Below, one piece after another: positions 24,733-35,504 of a stretch of 64,000 nucleotides of DNA. The position numbers and the translations under genes were made by a program. The notes under the pieces were generated by a model. The model was not told the origin of the DNA. It made no database searches and saw only the letters and a program-made list of their open reading frames with translations. Source of the DNA: Phytopythium helicoides (taxonomy: Eukaryota; Oomycota; Peronosporomycetes; Pythiales; Pythiaceae); the NCBI GenBank assembly GCA_024867545.1, contig JANFNE010000001.1, positions 1,736,001-1,800,000 of the forward strand, read 5' to 3'. Within the stretch, counting starts at the first letter, position 1, and each line of letters starts with the position of its first letter.

Positions 24733-25287
24733 ATGGCCAGCACCGCGTACGACCCCGAGAACGTTTTCCTCAAGATCATCGAGGGCCAGATCCCGAGCTT
24801 CAAGATCTTTGAGACGGAGCACACGCTCGCCATCCTCGACGCCTTCCCGCTGGTCGCGGGCCACGCGCTGCTCCTGCCCAAGGCGCGCTACGCCACCGTC
24901 TCGGGTGCGTTTTGCGCCCTCGCTGCCGGTTTTTTTGCATGTCTGACGGTCTACTGCAGCAATGCCGGCGGACGTGGCCGCTGAGCTGTTCAGGGAGCTG
25001 CCGCGCTTGGCCAAGGCCGTGCAGGAGGTGCGTTGCGGGGAGGGGCTTCGCTTGGACGCGGCTTTAATTCACTGACGATTGGGGAAAATCGACAGGCTAC
25101 GGGCTGCGACGGCGTCAACGTCGTGCAGAACAACGGACCCGCGGCGGGGCAGGCAGTATTCCATGCACACGTGCACGTGATCCCGCGCTTCGAGGGCGAC
25201 GGGCTGCTCAAGGTGCCGGCGGGAAGCTCCATGATCTCCAAGGAGGACGGCGCCGCCATGCTCGCCAAGATCCAGGAGAAGCTCTAA
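24733..25287 (+). CDS. HIT-family (HINT-like) nucleotide hydrolase/transferase
   Basis: 143 residues: exons 24733-24904, 24960-25027 and 25096-25287, frame-consistent GT-AG introns. HIT proteins hydrolyse or transfer nucleoside monophosphates, for example adenosine phosphoramidates. The start block VFLKIIEGQIPSFKIFE and HALLLPKARYATVS are typical. The catalytic histidine triad is HAHVHVIPRF, preceded by GVNVVQNNGPAAGQAVF. The length equals that of the bacterial/plant-type Hit protein. No targeting peptide is evident. Divergent from the CEP19-like gene with an 81 bp shared upstream region containing TTTCCGGCGGAAAA. Confidence 0.92.
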
Positions 25288-25727
25288 GAGGGGATATCTT
25301 CCCACCCGCGTCGCGTGAAGCGTTGCCATACTGAGTGTGGAATTCCTGTCATCACCAACAACACGCTCATGTGAAACGACATTCCTTGGTTTGAGATGGA
25401 GATCGTGATACAGGCACCAGCGCCTTGGTATTTATACCCCGAGCAGCACAGCATGTTGGCAGATTACGCCGCTGCGCACGCTATAAACAGCACGTCTGGG
25501 CAGAAAATGGCGCTTGATCTTTGCCTGTTTGTTGCTGAAGTAGTCTATATGGAGGCGATTACTGCTCCGTATCCTATGCCAAGTTTAGCGCTTTCTCGTC
25601 GTCCCATGTCGGTCTGCTCTAGTCTGTCTCTGAACTCCAAGAGCATTCGGCGACACGCTCGACCAAAGCAGAACGAATTTCTCGCAGAGCTTCACCACGA
25701 CTGAGTTGCTCAGTGGGAACGTCAGCA
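25288..25727. other. Intergenic region, no gene seen
   Basis: 440 bp between the HIT stop and the P4-ATPase start. The short open frames present lack recognisable content. A TATTTATA-like AT-rich spot lies near 25430. Confidence 0.5.
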
Positions 25728-28700
25728 ATGATGGAGCCAGCCGAGGGCGGCGAGCCCTATTTACGGCGTGGCTCGTACCAAGGCGACAACGACGATCCGG
25801 ACGGTAACTATCGCGCACTTGAAATTGATGGGCAGTCTCCAGTAGCAGCAATCGGCAGTGGACCTCCACTATCACTTGCACTTGCAGCTGACGTGCTTGG
25901 AGACTCTATGCAATCCGTCATGACGACTGGCACCTTCGAGCAAGGCTCTAATGGCGGAGGAGGTGCTGAAGGAGATTCCCGAGCTACTATTCTTAGTGGC
26001 TTTGGATCGAGTGGAAGCGGAGGAGCTCTCATGACCGATGCCAATGCACGCTGTGTTTACGTGAATGATCCGGCGAAGAACTTGGCCGCAGGGTTTTGCG
26101 ATAACAAAGTGGTCACAGCCAAGTACACGAAGCTCAACTTTATCCCCCGCTTCTTTTTCGGACGTCTCTCTCAAGTGGCCAACTTTTACTTCCTGCTGGT
26201 CGGCGCGGGTCAAATTATCTCGGCCATCTCGTCCACTCAAGGAATTCCGTACCAGTGGATTGTGCTAGCCATTGTGCTGTCAGTTGATGCAGTGTTTGCT
26301 GCCATCGAGGACAGTGCACGGCACAAGGCTGATACCAAGATGAATGCCCGCACCGCTCACGTTTTCGACGCCAATTCGCCCACGTGCTTCCGTGAGGTCG
26401 TCTGGAGAGATGTTCGTGTCGGTGACATTCTCAAGGTGTCCAACTACGAGGCAATTCCAGCCGATATTCTCCTACTTGCTGTGTCTGAGCCTGATCCAAC
26501 TGCGCCTGTGGGTATTTGCTTCGTCGAGACAAAATCTCTTGATGGAGAAACCAACCTCAAGGTGCGCCAAGCGCTCAGCTGCACGTTTTCGCAGCTCGGC
26601 GATCCTCGGTCCCTCGCTCAACTGCCAGGTCGTGTAATCTGTGAAAAGCCGAACCACGATGTCAACAACTTTTCGGGTCGATTCGAGCCTCAGGACGGAC
26701 TTACCATTCCGGTCGATCTCAAGAATGTTGCGCTGCGTGGCTCTGTGATCCGCAACACTTCATTTGTGTATGGGCTTGTGCTTAACACAGGAGCAGAGAC
26801 GAAGATCATGCAATCGGCTACTGCCACGCCTTCTAAGACCAGCAAGATCCTTGCCATTGTAAATCGCGGAATCGGTATCTTGATGGCGATCTTGATTGCG
26901 CTTTGCGTGCTCGGAGCTGTAATCTGCAGTGTTTGGGTCGCGCAAAATCATGCAGGCGCAACGTACTTGATGCTTGACGACTTAAGTGGTACAGCACCTT
27001 TCCGAAATGATGTCCTCGGGTGGTTCATCTACCTCGGATACTTCTGGATCCTCATCGCATCGTTTGTTCCCATCACGCTGTATGTGACGATCGCCATTGT
27101 GAAGAGCTACCAGACATTTTTCCTCAATCGCGACATCGAAATGTACGATCCTGTGACGGATACGCCTGCTTTAGTGCGAAATGCCGACCTCAACGATGAC
27201 CTGGGTCAAGTCACGCACATCTTCAGCGACAAGACAGGCACACTCACTGCAAATGAAATGGACTTCCGGAAAATGTGTGTCAATGGTGTATCTTACGGAC
27301 GTGGCACGACAGAGATTGGTCGTGTAGCGCAGCGCCGGTTGGGCAAAGAGCTGTCAGCAAGCGATATTCTTGCAGACAACACCCCCTGTGACGACAAAGT
27401 CGAAAATGTTCGCTTCATTGATCCGTCTAGCGACTTCATTCGCGACAGTGACCCGAGGAACAACCCTGTTCAAGCTGCATGGATTGAAGCCTTCTTTGTA
27501 CACCTCGCTGTTTGCCACTCGGTTGTGGTAGAGCAACGTGAAGCTGGAGCAGATGGTCATAAGCCCGCTGCTGGGGAGGAGCCGACGACGAATTTCTCTG
27601 CATCATCTCCAGACGAGCTTGCGCTAGTATCTGGCGCAAACTTCTTTGGCTACTCGTTTGTCGGGCGGAAGAATGGCGCTGTGTCGATTCGCATGCCGGA
27701 CCATCAAGCCACACCCCAATTCCAGTATCCGCAGCAGCAACCTGTTTACTATCACAAGCAGCGCGAATTGGTGTATGAGCTGTTGGAAATGATCGAATTC
27801 ACAAGTACGCGTAAGCGCATGTCTGTGCTCGTTCGGACTCCAGACAAACGAATCCTTCTACTTACCAAGGGTGCCGATGCAGTCATCTTCCCTCGGCTGC
27901 ACACTGAAAACTGTGACCCAGAGATTGTATCGGTCACGACCCAACACCTCGAGCGGTACGCTACGGAAGGTCTGCGCACACTCGTGATTGCTCAGAAAGA
28001 AATTCCAGAGGATGCTTACCAGGCGTGGTCTGCCGACTACCGAGCCGCACTTTCTGATCTGGAAGAAGTGGCGAAGCAGAAGCGCGGCGACCCGAACCGA
28101 ATTGAGGACCTGGAAGAGAGTCTTGAGTTTGGACTCGAGCTCCTTGGAGCCACGGCAATTGAAGATCGACTTCAGGATGGTGTGACGGCAACGATAGCGG
28201 ATCTGGCAAAGGCTGGCGTGAAGATCTGGATCCTGACTGGTGACAAAGAGGAAACGGCTATCAATATTGGTTTTGCGTGCCAGCTGCTCAATAACGACAT
28301 GGAACGGCTTGTTATCAACGCGGACAGTGTTCCAACCTCCTCGGCACTATATGACTTATTGCTGGAGCGCTGCATGTTGGCTCGAGGGAACACAAGCGGG
28401 GAGAGTCGAAGCCAGGCCATCGTTATTGACGGTAGCAGCCTCAGCATGGTTTTCTCGCATCACCGTCTAAGCGAACTGTTTCTCGAAGCGTCTCAGAATT
28501 GCGCTGCCGTTATTTGCTGTCGCGTATCGCCGAAACAAAAGGCCCAAGTTGTGCGTTTGTACAAGACAAACGTGCAAGGTTGTCGCTCGCTAGCAATCGG
28601 TGATGGCGCCAACGATGTCGGTATGATTCAGGAGGCACATATCGGAGTGGGTATCTCGGGACACGAAGGCATGCAGGCTGTAAATGCGAGTGACTTTGCT

Positions 28701-30449
28701 ATTGCGCAGTTCCGTTTCCTCAAGCGTCTGCTGCTCGTACATGGACACTGGAACTATCGTCGTATGGCCAAGCTTGCGGTGTACATCGTGTACAAGAACA
28801 TTATTCTGTACACGGCAGAGTTTGTGTTGAGTTTGCTGAGCGGAGGGTCTGGCACACTCTACTACAACAACATGTGGATCAACGGATACAATGTCTTCTG
28901 GTCATCTCTACCAATTGCCGTCGTAGGAGTACTGGAGCAAGACTGCCCGGCCGCTGTTGCGATGATTTTCCCTGGCTTATACCACAATGGTGCACAAGGC
29001 GAGCTTTTTAGTCTGCGCATTTTCACGCAGTGGATCCTCGAGGCTTTGTACGAAGGCACGGTTTGTGCGCTGGCCCCGGCTCTTCTTGTTGGCCAAGTAG
29101 ACTCGCGAGGCGTTGGGTACTCTCGAGACGTGTGTGGTGGTATTTCGTACTCCTGCATGATCATGGTCGGGTGGGCCAAGCTTGCACTCAATATGGTCGC
29201 GTGGAACTACGTGACTGCCGCGTCTTTCGCTTTCTCTTTCGGCTTCTGGTATCTCTCAGGATACATCATCTCGGTTAGTTTCCCCACTTCTGTCTCGGAT
29301 GTCGCCTTTCCCTACCTCTTCACGCTTCCGGAATTTTACTTGATCGCGTACATCTGCCTGCTTCTGTGCCTTGGTCGAGATATACTATACAAAGCATATA
29401 AGCGTGAGATGCGGCCCGAGTACTACCATGTTCTCCAGGAGTTCCACATTCAAACGACGAAGGCTAGCGAAGTTGCGTTGACCTCGACGGAGCGTGCACA
29501 GTGGGAGCCGCCAGAGCTGCGCTACCGCAGATTCGAGACCAACTTAGCTGAGGTGAAGCCTGCGTTTGAGCAGATTGAGCAACAGCAGGCTTTGCTTACC
29601 GGTCGTCGGGTCAGTGGTGTCAAGCCAAATGGGCCGGGAGATCGCCAGCGCGCTTACACAGGCTTTGCGTTCTCCACGCAAGTGCTAGAAGACCGATTCT
29701 TGAACCCGCTGCGTGATATGGTGCTTCCAGTGCGAGGCGTTGCAAGCGCTATTGGTACTCGTTTCCGCCACGGAGGCCACCATAATGGTCACGAAGATGC
29801 AGGCAAGACCTTTGAAGAGCGGATTCGAGAGCTTCCTGTGGACCAACAAGAGATCTATGAGATCCAACGTTTCCAGGTTTTTACTGGCTGGGGCTCATCG
29901 CAAGGCCACTTGCTCGTCACGGATCCACCTCGGTTCACAAACTCTGATATGACGGACGGTGCAACCACTTTTGACCTGCATGAATGGGTTATCGATACGT
30001 CTTTCGGAGGCACGGGAATTGGCATGACAACCGACGAGTGGCAGTACGCGACCAAGTTCAAAGACTTTCTCCGTGAAGACGCAGCTCGACGTCGTGCGGC
30101 GTCTGCGGCAGCAGCCGGCAAGCCACGTCGGCGAATCAAGAAGAAGCTCAATAAGCTCGTTGGTCGCGCTGTGCGCCGTCGTCGCTGGGTCCGCAAGGAT
30201 AAAGTGCTATCAGATATCGTTGCCGCAATGGCAGTAGCTGATGGGACACCCCAAGCTCCTCCACCTGGAGCTTTTGTAACTTCCGAGTCGGCGTCGTCAT
30301 CAGCAACTTCCTCGTCGTCCACGGTGCAGCTCGCGCTTCCGCTTCCGTTGCCGCCGCTTTCGCCCATGGAGGAGGGTGACGAAACCATGTCGCCGCTACC
30401 ACCCCCGCCGTACACTAGTATGACGACGCCGTCAGCAAAGTCGTTATAA
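25728..30449 (+). CDS. P4-type ATPase (phospholipid flippase), large form
   Basis: 1,573 residues, intronless. P4-ATPases flip aminophospholipids or other lipids from the outer to the inner leaflet using ATP. Seen in order: a Gly/Ser-rich N-tail, the P4 entry motif YTKLNFIPRFFFGRLSQVAN, the actuator-loop SLDGETNLK, the phosphorylation site FSDKTGTLTANEMDF (Asp near residue 501), nucleotide-domain SSPDELALVSGA and FTSTRKRMSV, hinge WILTGDKEETAIN near 836, AIGDGANDVGMIQ near 957, then the C-terminal six membrane segments. The start is the ATG pair at 25728/25731. The C-terminal tail of about 300 residues is long and carries Arg/Lys-rich helices (RRRIKKKLNKLVGRAVRRRR) and a Pro/Ser end, longer than usual for the family. 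Convergent with the membrane-protein gene at 30.6-33.2 kb. The lipid substrate is not predictable by eye. Confidence 0.93.
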   Translation: MMEPAEGGEPYLRRGSYQGDNDDPDGNYRALEIDGQSPVAAIGSGPPLSLALAADVLGDSMQSVMTTGTFEQGSNGGGGAEGDSRATILSGFGSSGSGGALMTDANARCVYVNDPAKNLAAGFCDNKVVTAKYTKLNFIPRFFFGRLSQVANFYFLLVGAGQIISAISSTQGIPYQWIVLAIVLSVDAVFAAIEDSARHKADTKMNARTAHVFDANSPTCFREVVWRDVRVGDILKVSNYEAIPADILLLAVSEPDPTAPVGICFVETKSLDGETNLKVRQALSCTFSQLGDPRSLAQLPGRVICEKPNHDVNNFSGRFEPQDGLTIPVDLKNVALRGSVIRNTSFVYGLVLNTGAETKIMQSATATPSKTSKILAIVNRGIGILMAILIALCVLGAVICSVWVAQNHAGATYLMLDDLSGTAPFRNDVLGWFIYLGYFWILIASFVPITLYVTIAIVKSYQTFFLNRDIEMYDPVTDTPALVRNADLNDDLGQVTHIFSDKTGTLTANEMDFRKMCVNGVSYGRGTTEIGRVAQRRLGKELSASDILADNTPCDDKVENVRFIDPSSDFIRDSDPRNNPVQAAWIEAFFVHLAVCHSVVVEQREAGADGHKPAAGEEPTTNFSASSPDELALVSGANFFGYSFVGRKNGAVSIRMPDHQATPQFQYPQQQPVYYHKQRELVYELLEMIEFTSTRKRMSVLVRTPDKRILLLTKGADAVIFPRLHTENCDPEIVSVTTQHLERYATEGLRTLVIAQKEIPEDAYQAWSADYRAALSDLEEVAKQKRGDPNRIEDLEESLEFGLELLGATAIEDRLQDGVTATIADLAKAGVKIWILTGDKEETAINIGFACQLLNNDMERLVINADSVPTSSALYDLLLERCMLARGNTSGESRSQAIVIDGSSLSMVFSHHRLSELFLEASQNCAAVICCRVSPKQKAQVVRLYKTNVQGCRSLAIGDGANDVGMIQEAHIGVGISGHEGMQAVNASDFAIAQFRFLKRLLLVHGHWNYRRMAKLAVYIVYKNIILYTAEFVLSLLSGGSGTLYYNNMWINGYNVFWSSLPIAVVGVLEQDCPAAVAMIFPGLYHNGAQGELFSLRIFTQWILEALYEGTVCALAPALLVGQVDSRGVGYSRDVCGGISYSCMIMVGWAKLALNMVAWNYVTAASFAFSFGFWYLSGYIISVSFPTSVSDVAFPYLFTLPEFYLIAYICLLLCLGRDILYKAYKREMRPEYYHVLQEFHIQTTKASEVALTSTERAQWEPPELRYRRFETNLAEVKPAFEQIEQQQALLTGRRVSGVKPNGPGDRQRAYTGFAFSTQVLEDRFLNPLRDMVLPVRGVASAIGTRFRHGGHHNGHEDAGKTFEERIRELPVDQQEIYEIQRFQVFTGWGSSQGHLLVTDPPRFTNSDMTDGATTFDLHEWVIDTSFGGTGIGMTTDEWQYATKFKDFLREDAARRRAASAAAAGKPRRRIKKKLNKLVGRAVRRRRWVRKDKVLSDIVAAMAVADGTPQAPPPGAFVTSESASSSATSSSSTVQLALPLPLPPLSPMEEGDETMSPLPPPPYTSMTTPSAKSL

Positions 30450-30640
30450 GCGACTTGCTCGGTAACTCGACCGCCAACCAGTACGCTGGTCGAACCATAT
30501 AGAGACTGCATCTTGCCACTAATGTATCACTCATCTATTTAGCGATCCCCATTTTGTCCGCTTCACAAGATTGATTTCATTATGCAACTTTACTCTCTCA
30601 TAACTTAGTGATCAGATCCTCGCCTTTCAAGGCAAAGTAC

Positions 30641-33172
30641 TCATGAAAGCAGAGCGAAACGCAACGGGAGGTCCACTCGGTCGAAACATGCAAAGGTTAC
30701 GACTAGCGTGACAGCCATCAAATACCAGAACTGACCATGAAAATCTTGAAGCATAAGCCTCTGGATCCACAGCCGAGCCGAAAGCCCATCAATTGTCTCT
30801 GGTAGTTCTTCCTCCGCTGATGCAGCGGAGCGAAGACTAGACTTTAGCTTGATAGCGAAGATTTCGCGGGCGAGATAGGATCCGCCTAGTCGTCCGATGA
30901 ACATGCAGACACAACGTAGCCACATGTTCCATTGTTCTTGGAGCACGAGAAATCCGTGAGATGGCTTGTCAAAGACTGCGAGGAGTGTCAGCAGCGAAGG
31001 AACAAGGATGAGGGCGGTTGTATCCGCCATATTATCTTGCTCTGCAACTTTCATGAGAAAGTAGAGCGGTCGTAATCGGGCTTGGCTTGATGCAAGATCC
31101 GACGATGACAGCACTGATGAAGTACCGGCGCTAGTTGATGCTGTCGTAGTAGCCTCATCACCATTTCGACAGCAACCTTGCAACGATTCTGAAGTAGACG
31201 ATGTCCCACTTGAGCGGCGAAGATTTGAACAGGAGCGAGACAATTGCGATACTGTAGACAACATTGTCTTTGATCTTGTCTTCTCGTCCATTTCCTTGCT
31301 GACTTGGGATACTAAATATTGCGCATCGTCACTCTTTGCTGTCGCTCGCCACGGGCGAAACGAAGACGATTCTCCCCAAACATCACTGGTCTCACTTTGT
31401 TGTGCAAAATTGATCCTTTCGTTGACATCGCTCCGAAAGCCTTGATCGGTTTCAACTCCAACAGTGTCTCTGGATACGTCGAACGGTTCGTACTGCTTCG
31501 ATAATCCGGGGCGAGAGCAACGTGTAATTGAGCGAGGCATCGATGTGCCACTTGTGCGTAGACACATTGCCATGGGGGATGTGATGTGCGACAGAGATGA
31601 CAGCCACCCCGTTGAAGACCGCTTGAAGTCTGTGTACACCCCAGTGTTCAGCAGCGCAATGTGCACATTGCTCACGAGAAGCATTCCCCAGTACAGCGCG
31701 TCGATCGGAGTGTCTGACCCGACGAGGATGTACCAGAATGTGTAGTAGTAAAGCTGACCGATGTAAAGAAGCGAAGGGTGTGCGAACGGCTCTGACATCC
31801 GGTTGACGACGTGAGTCATCATAAAGAAATACCCCTGCATCAGCAGCAAGTACAAGATTGAGACTCCAAGCTGGAGCCACGACGAGCTAGCTGCACCATC
31901 TGTAGCTCCGTCTCCACCATCGACTCCGGCGCCTTCCGCCATTGCGAATAATCTGACACAAAAGTGTCCAAGAAAAATCGGAATATGGACGACCAGAGTG
32001 CCATACAGCACCAGGTGCTCAAAGCTGAAGACTGTCGATCTGCGCCGATCCCGATACATAAACAGCGCGATGCACAACACGGGTGACATAGCGTACAATA
32101 CGAACCACAGCGACGAACCAGAGTCTCCGGAGCTGTAAGAAGTAAACATGACGAGCCATACTGCAGCTGCACACGCGACGCAGACGTAGACCAAACGTCC
32201 GGATTCCGTCGATCCGCTCACTTCAACGTTGCTCGCTTGTGGTGTCGGCATGGAAATCCCGTCAGGTGTCAAGCGGCGCCGCGGGCGACGAGAAGCAGGA
32301 GAAGTTGTCATCCCGTCCAGCATCATCACGTCTTCGTCAATGAGCTGTCCGAACGAACGACTCGCTCGCATCTTTGGCGTCGCTGGTGGCGTCGAGCTTG
32401 GCGAGTACACGTCCATCTGATGCAGCAGCACCTGCTCGACGTCGCTAGTCACGGCCGATTCCGTCGTGTATCTCCGGCTAGATTTGATCGACAGCACGGA
32501 CTCGTCCTCGCTGTAGTACTCTTCCTCATCAAAGCTCGTGTCTCCCGCATCGTCCGCGTCGCCCTGGACGAGCGCGTCGTAATGCGAGCGTGCAACGCGG
32601 CGCTGCAGCTGGAAGAACTTTGGCACTGCGACGATGGCGATGATACCGAAGAGCGTGTTGCCAAGGATCCACGAGTACCTGCTCTTGGGCGCTGACATAT
32701 ACCACTCGACGGCGCTGACGACGACGCTGACGGCCGCGAGCGCCTGCCACAGGCGCCACTGGGCGGGCTCGTCGAGCTCCGGGAAGCGGAAGACGAGCAG
32801 GAACGGGTAGGCGCCTAGCGCGAAGTTGCACAGGTACCACACGGGGCAGACGAGCAGCGAGTAGACTGCGAGCCCAAGCAGTTGGCCGGCCACAGCGAGC
32901 AGCGTGCAGATCGCGAGCGTGACGAGCGGGAAGGTGACGCGCCAGAGCAGCAGGTTCCACTCGCTCTGCGTCTCAGGCCCGCGCCGGAACTTCTCGAGCA
33001 GCTCCACGGCCGTGTTGCGCCCACGCAGCGCCAGGAACGACGGCAGCGCATCGCCTGCAGGCGGGAGAGGAGGCCGACGACACCGGCGCAGCACGCGCGC
33101 GCCCAGCGCCAGCGCCAGCGACGCCAGCAGCAGCAGCAGCCGCCGGACGGGCCGCCATAGCGCCACGGCCAT
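30641..33172 (-). CDS. Hypothetical multi-pass membrane protein, 843 aa
   Basis: Single exon from ATG 33172. The frame is open further up to 33331, but that extension is hydrophilic and an internal start gives a conventional membrane anchor (LLLLLASLALALGARV). Hydrophobic segments follow in three groups: around residues 85-175 (including YSLLVCPVWYLCNFALGAYP), 190-230 (YSWILGNTLFGIIAIVAVP), and after an acidic/Ser-rich loop of about 130 residues another set (LVYVCVACAAAVWLVMF, HLVLYGTLVVHIPIFLGHF, VSILYLLLMQGYFFMMTHVV). A second long Ser-rich loop precedes the last two helices near the C-terminus (FWYLMAVTLVVTFACF). It lacks the signature motifs of the TM1-TM6 family and no known transporter motif is recognised. 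Function unknown. Confidence 0.7.
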   Translation of the reverse strand: MAVALWRPVRRLLLLLASLALALGARVLRRCRRPPLPPAGDALPSFLALRGRNTAVELLEKFRRGPETQSEWNLLLWRVTFPLVTLAICTLLAVAGQLLGLAVYSLLVCPVWYLCNFALGAYPFLLVFRFPELDEPAQWRLWQALAAVSVVVSAVEWYMSAPKSRYSWILGNTLFGIIAIVAVPKFFQLQRRVARSHYDALVQGDADDAGDTSFDEEEYYSEDESVLSIKSSRRYTTESAVTSDVEQVLLHQMDVYSPSSTPPATPKMRASRSFGQLIDEDVMMLDGMTTSPASRRPRRRLTPDGISMPTPQASNVEVSGSTESGRLVYVCVACAAAVWLVMFTSYSSGDSGSSLWFVLYAMSPVLCIALFMYRDRRRSTVFSFEHLVLYGTLVVHIPIFLGHFCVRLFAMAEGAGVDGGDGATDGAASSSWLQLGVSILYLLLMQGYFFMMTHVVNRMSEPFAHPSLLYIGQLYYYTFWYILVGSDTPIDALYWGMLLVSNVHIALLNTGVYTDFKRSSTGWLSSLSHITSPMAMCLRTSGTSMPRSITRCSRPGLSKQYEPFDVSRDTVGVETDQGFRSDVNERINFAQQSETSDVWGESSSFRPWRATAKSDDAQYLVSQVSKEMDEKTRSKTMLSTVSQLSRSCSNLRRSSGTSSTSESLQGCCRNGDEATTTASTSAGTSSVLSSSDLASSQARLRPLYFLMKVAEQDNMADTTALILVPSLLTLLAVFDKPSHGFLVLQEQWNMWLRCVCMFIGRLGGSYLAREIFAIKLKSSLRSAASAEEELPETIDGLSARLWIQRLMLQDFHGQFWYLMAVTLVVTFACFDRVDLPLRFALLS

Positions 33173-33466
33173 GGGGGTGGGCGGATGCGGGAATGGAGGT
33201 GCGCAGTTCTGTGCATCGACGGGACCGGTTTTGGGCAGACCGGCGCGCTTCAACTTCAGCTCGATTTTTTTTTCTCGACTTTTGACGCTCGAGCGCCAGG
33301 ACCCAAACGACGTATCGCCCGCGAGTTGCAATGCTCTCTGAGAGTTGGATTGCTCTCTGGTGGTTGTGTGTGCGGCGGCGTTGGAGAGAGGTAGGTGGCC
33401 AAAACATAGGCAGATTCCGAAAATGCATTCTAACTAGACCGGTTGGGAAATGAATCAACTACACTC

Positions 33467-35268
33467 CTACTCCTGTTTGCCGGTCTTAGACAGCCATTTG
33501 AACTGGAACGTGAAGTCCGTGCCGTAGTGCTGCAGTCGAGACTGCACGGCGAAAAGCACCCACAGCACCAGCTTCGACTGCGTCATCTCCCACTGTGACT
33601 CAAGCATGAACGACAACTGTCGCAAAGGCGAGATGCCGAGTTTGCGCTGCAGCACGAAGCTCAACAGCAAGAAAGAGCCGAGCTCGAGTAGCGAGTAGAC
33701 TGCGATCGTCGATAGCTGGTCTCGTAGCTGCTGCTCCGTTAGGTCTCTGACGTTATCGAAAAACATTCGATTAGGCAAATGGTAGATTCCGAGGAGGTAC
33801 AGACCTGCAGACGATCGATGAGTGGAGGATTCGAACGATGGACCGGAATAATTTAAGCACATTGAAAAGACGAGTACGTACAATATATGGCTGGCACTAT
33901 CACCTCGATGAACTCGATAAGCATTAGGAACTCGGTGATATGGAGCAATTTGAGTATCAGTTGGAGGCATTCCAACTGGTCTTGTGTGGATACCGTCGAT
34001 AGTGCACGATACATACCCTCACCTGCGATTGTTTTGGTGGCAGAAATTGAATTCGACTTCTGGTTGTTGGCGAGCATAATTTCACTTGTGTTTCCCAGCT
34101 TGAGCGAGTCTGGAATAATAGAGCAAGCTTGTAATGGTGGTCCATGAAATGCATCGCGTGTCGATTGCGATGTATACGGGACTATGGCAACCTGGGAATC
34201 CCGCGTTGTAGAAGTATGCACGTCAGACCTCACTTGAATGTCTGCACAGAATTTCGGATCGTGTCTGTTGCTTTCCCAAATTGCTATGGCTACACTTGGT
34301 AAACTGATACAATCAAGTGAAGCCAGATCAATTGATTGCACCAATTTGGGTAGCCCTCGTGCTATCATCGTACTTGAGGATCTCAAGCAGACTTTTATAT
34401 CGTCAAAGATGCCGCCGACATGGTGAATTGCCATGACAGATTCAACAAAGTCCAGTAGTACGAACAAAATAATGTTGAACGTCGAGCGAGTGCCATTCAT
34501 GCACCATGAGACAAATAAAACGTGATACATGTCGGCGTTGAGAACGATCATGTTTGGTTTGAGGTCAGGCTTGTGCCGAAACAGAAAACAGATGCAGCTC
34601 TTGACGGCCCGCTTGATGAAAGGGAGCAACATCGCAAATACAACTTGCCAGATTCCTGGAATCCGAACAAAAGCGAAAGCATACGCCGGATATACGTACG
34701 CCATCACTAGTTGCATGGAGACAATCGTCAGGTAGCTGATTAGATTGGGTAGTTCTTCAGGATGCTGACGAAAGAATTTCCCCCACATAAGAAAGATGCA
34801 TCCCCCCAAGATCAAAGGAGATATCGGAGACGCTAGAATGATAGTGAAAGGGACAGGATAACCAATTACGCGGGCCACGGCAAATAAGCATTCGCCAGAG
34901 ACTACAGCTGCAACAAACGACGAGAGTATCATGTAAAAGCTGGACTCCGGAAGCGTGGGGATGACATAGCGGCACTGGTAAAGGGTCAGAAAGTCGACAG
35001 TGGTAGTGAAAATAACCCCTCTTACCCACATCAGGGAATAATGTTCTAAACCAAGGCTGGGGTCTCTCAGAGGTATGCATTCGATTGCGAGCGTGATCAA
35101 GAGGCAGGGAATCGGTGTCAAGAGGAACACAGCTGCCATGCGAGCGGGAGTTGCACGATCACAGTAAGCCTTCATTTGGTATAGTCGTTCGACAGAGTAC
35201 TGCCCTTGCAGCTCGACTTGGGTTGACTTCCATGCCTGCGCAACACACGACAACATTCCGCATTTCAT
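33467..35268 (-). CDS. TM5: multi-pass membrane protein of the TM1-TM6 family
   Basis: 574 residues: exon 1 35268-33882, exon 2 33804-33467, phase-1 intron with donor GTACGT and acceptor CTGCAG. It has the signature WKSTQVELQGQYSVERLYQ, then LAIECIPLRDPSLGLEHY, KPDLKPNMIVLNADMYHVLF, LLHITEFLMLIEFIEVIVP, YHLPNRMFFDNVRDLTEQQ and the terminal HYGTDFTFQFKWL. The conserved Ser of the loop is replaced by Pro here (KPNM for KSDM), an unusual change within the family. The fragment at 8540 most resembles this copy. Together with TM6 it forms the second cluster, 23 kb from the first, in opposite orientation to TM3 and TM4. Function unknown. Confidence 0.8.
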
Positions 35269-35504
35269 AGATGCTAATTGTGCAACTCTATCGCGTCAAT
35301 CAGCGGAGAATGAATAACCTGAAGAGTCATCTATTGTTTGCCGTAAGCATTAATAGATTTGTGTTTGAGGTTCATGACCTCGCCGTGACCACTTCAACAG
35401 CAAATGTGACTCAACGTCGAATACAGCATGTTAATAAGAACCGCATCGGTTTAGAATCTCTCCCAAGAGTATGAAGCACTATCAAGAACACTAGTTTGTT
35501 CGCT

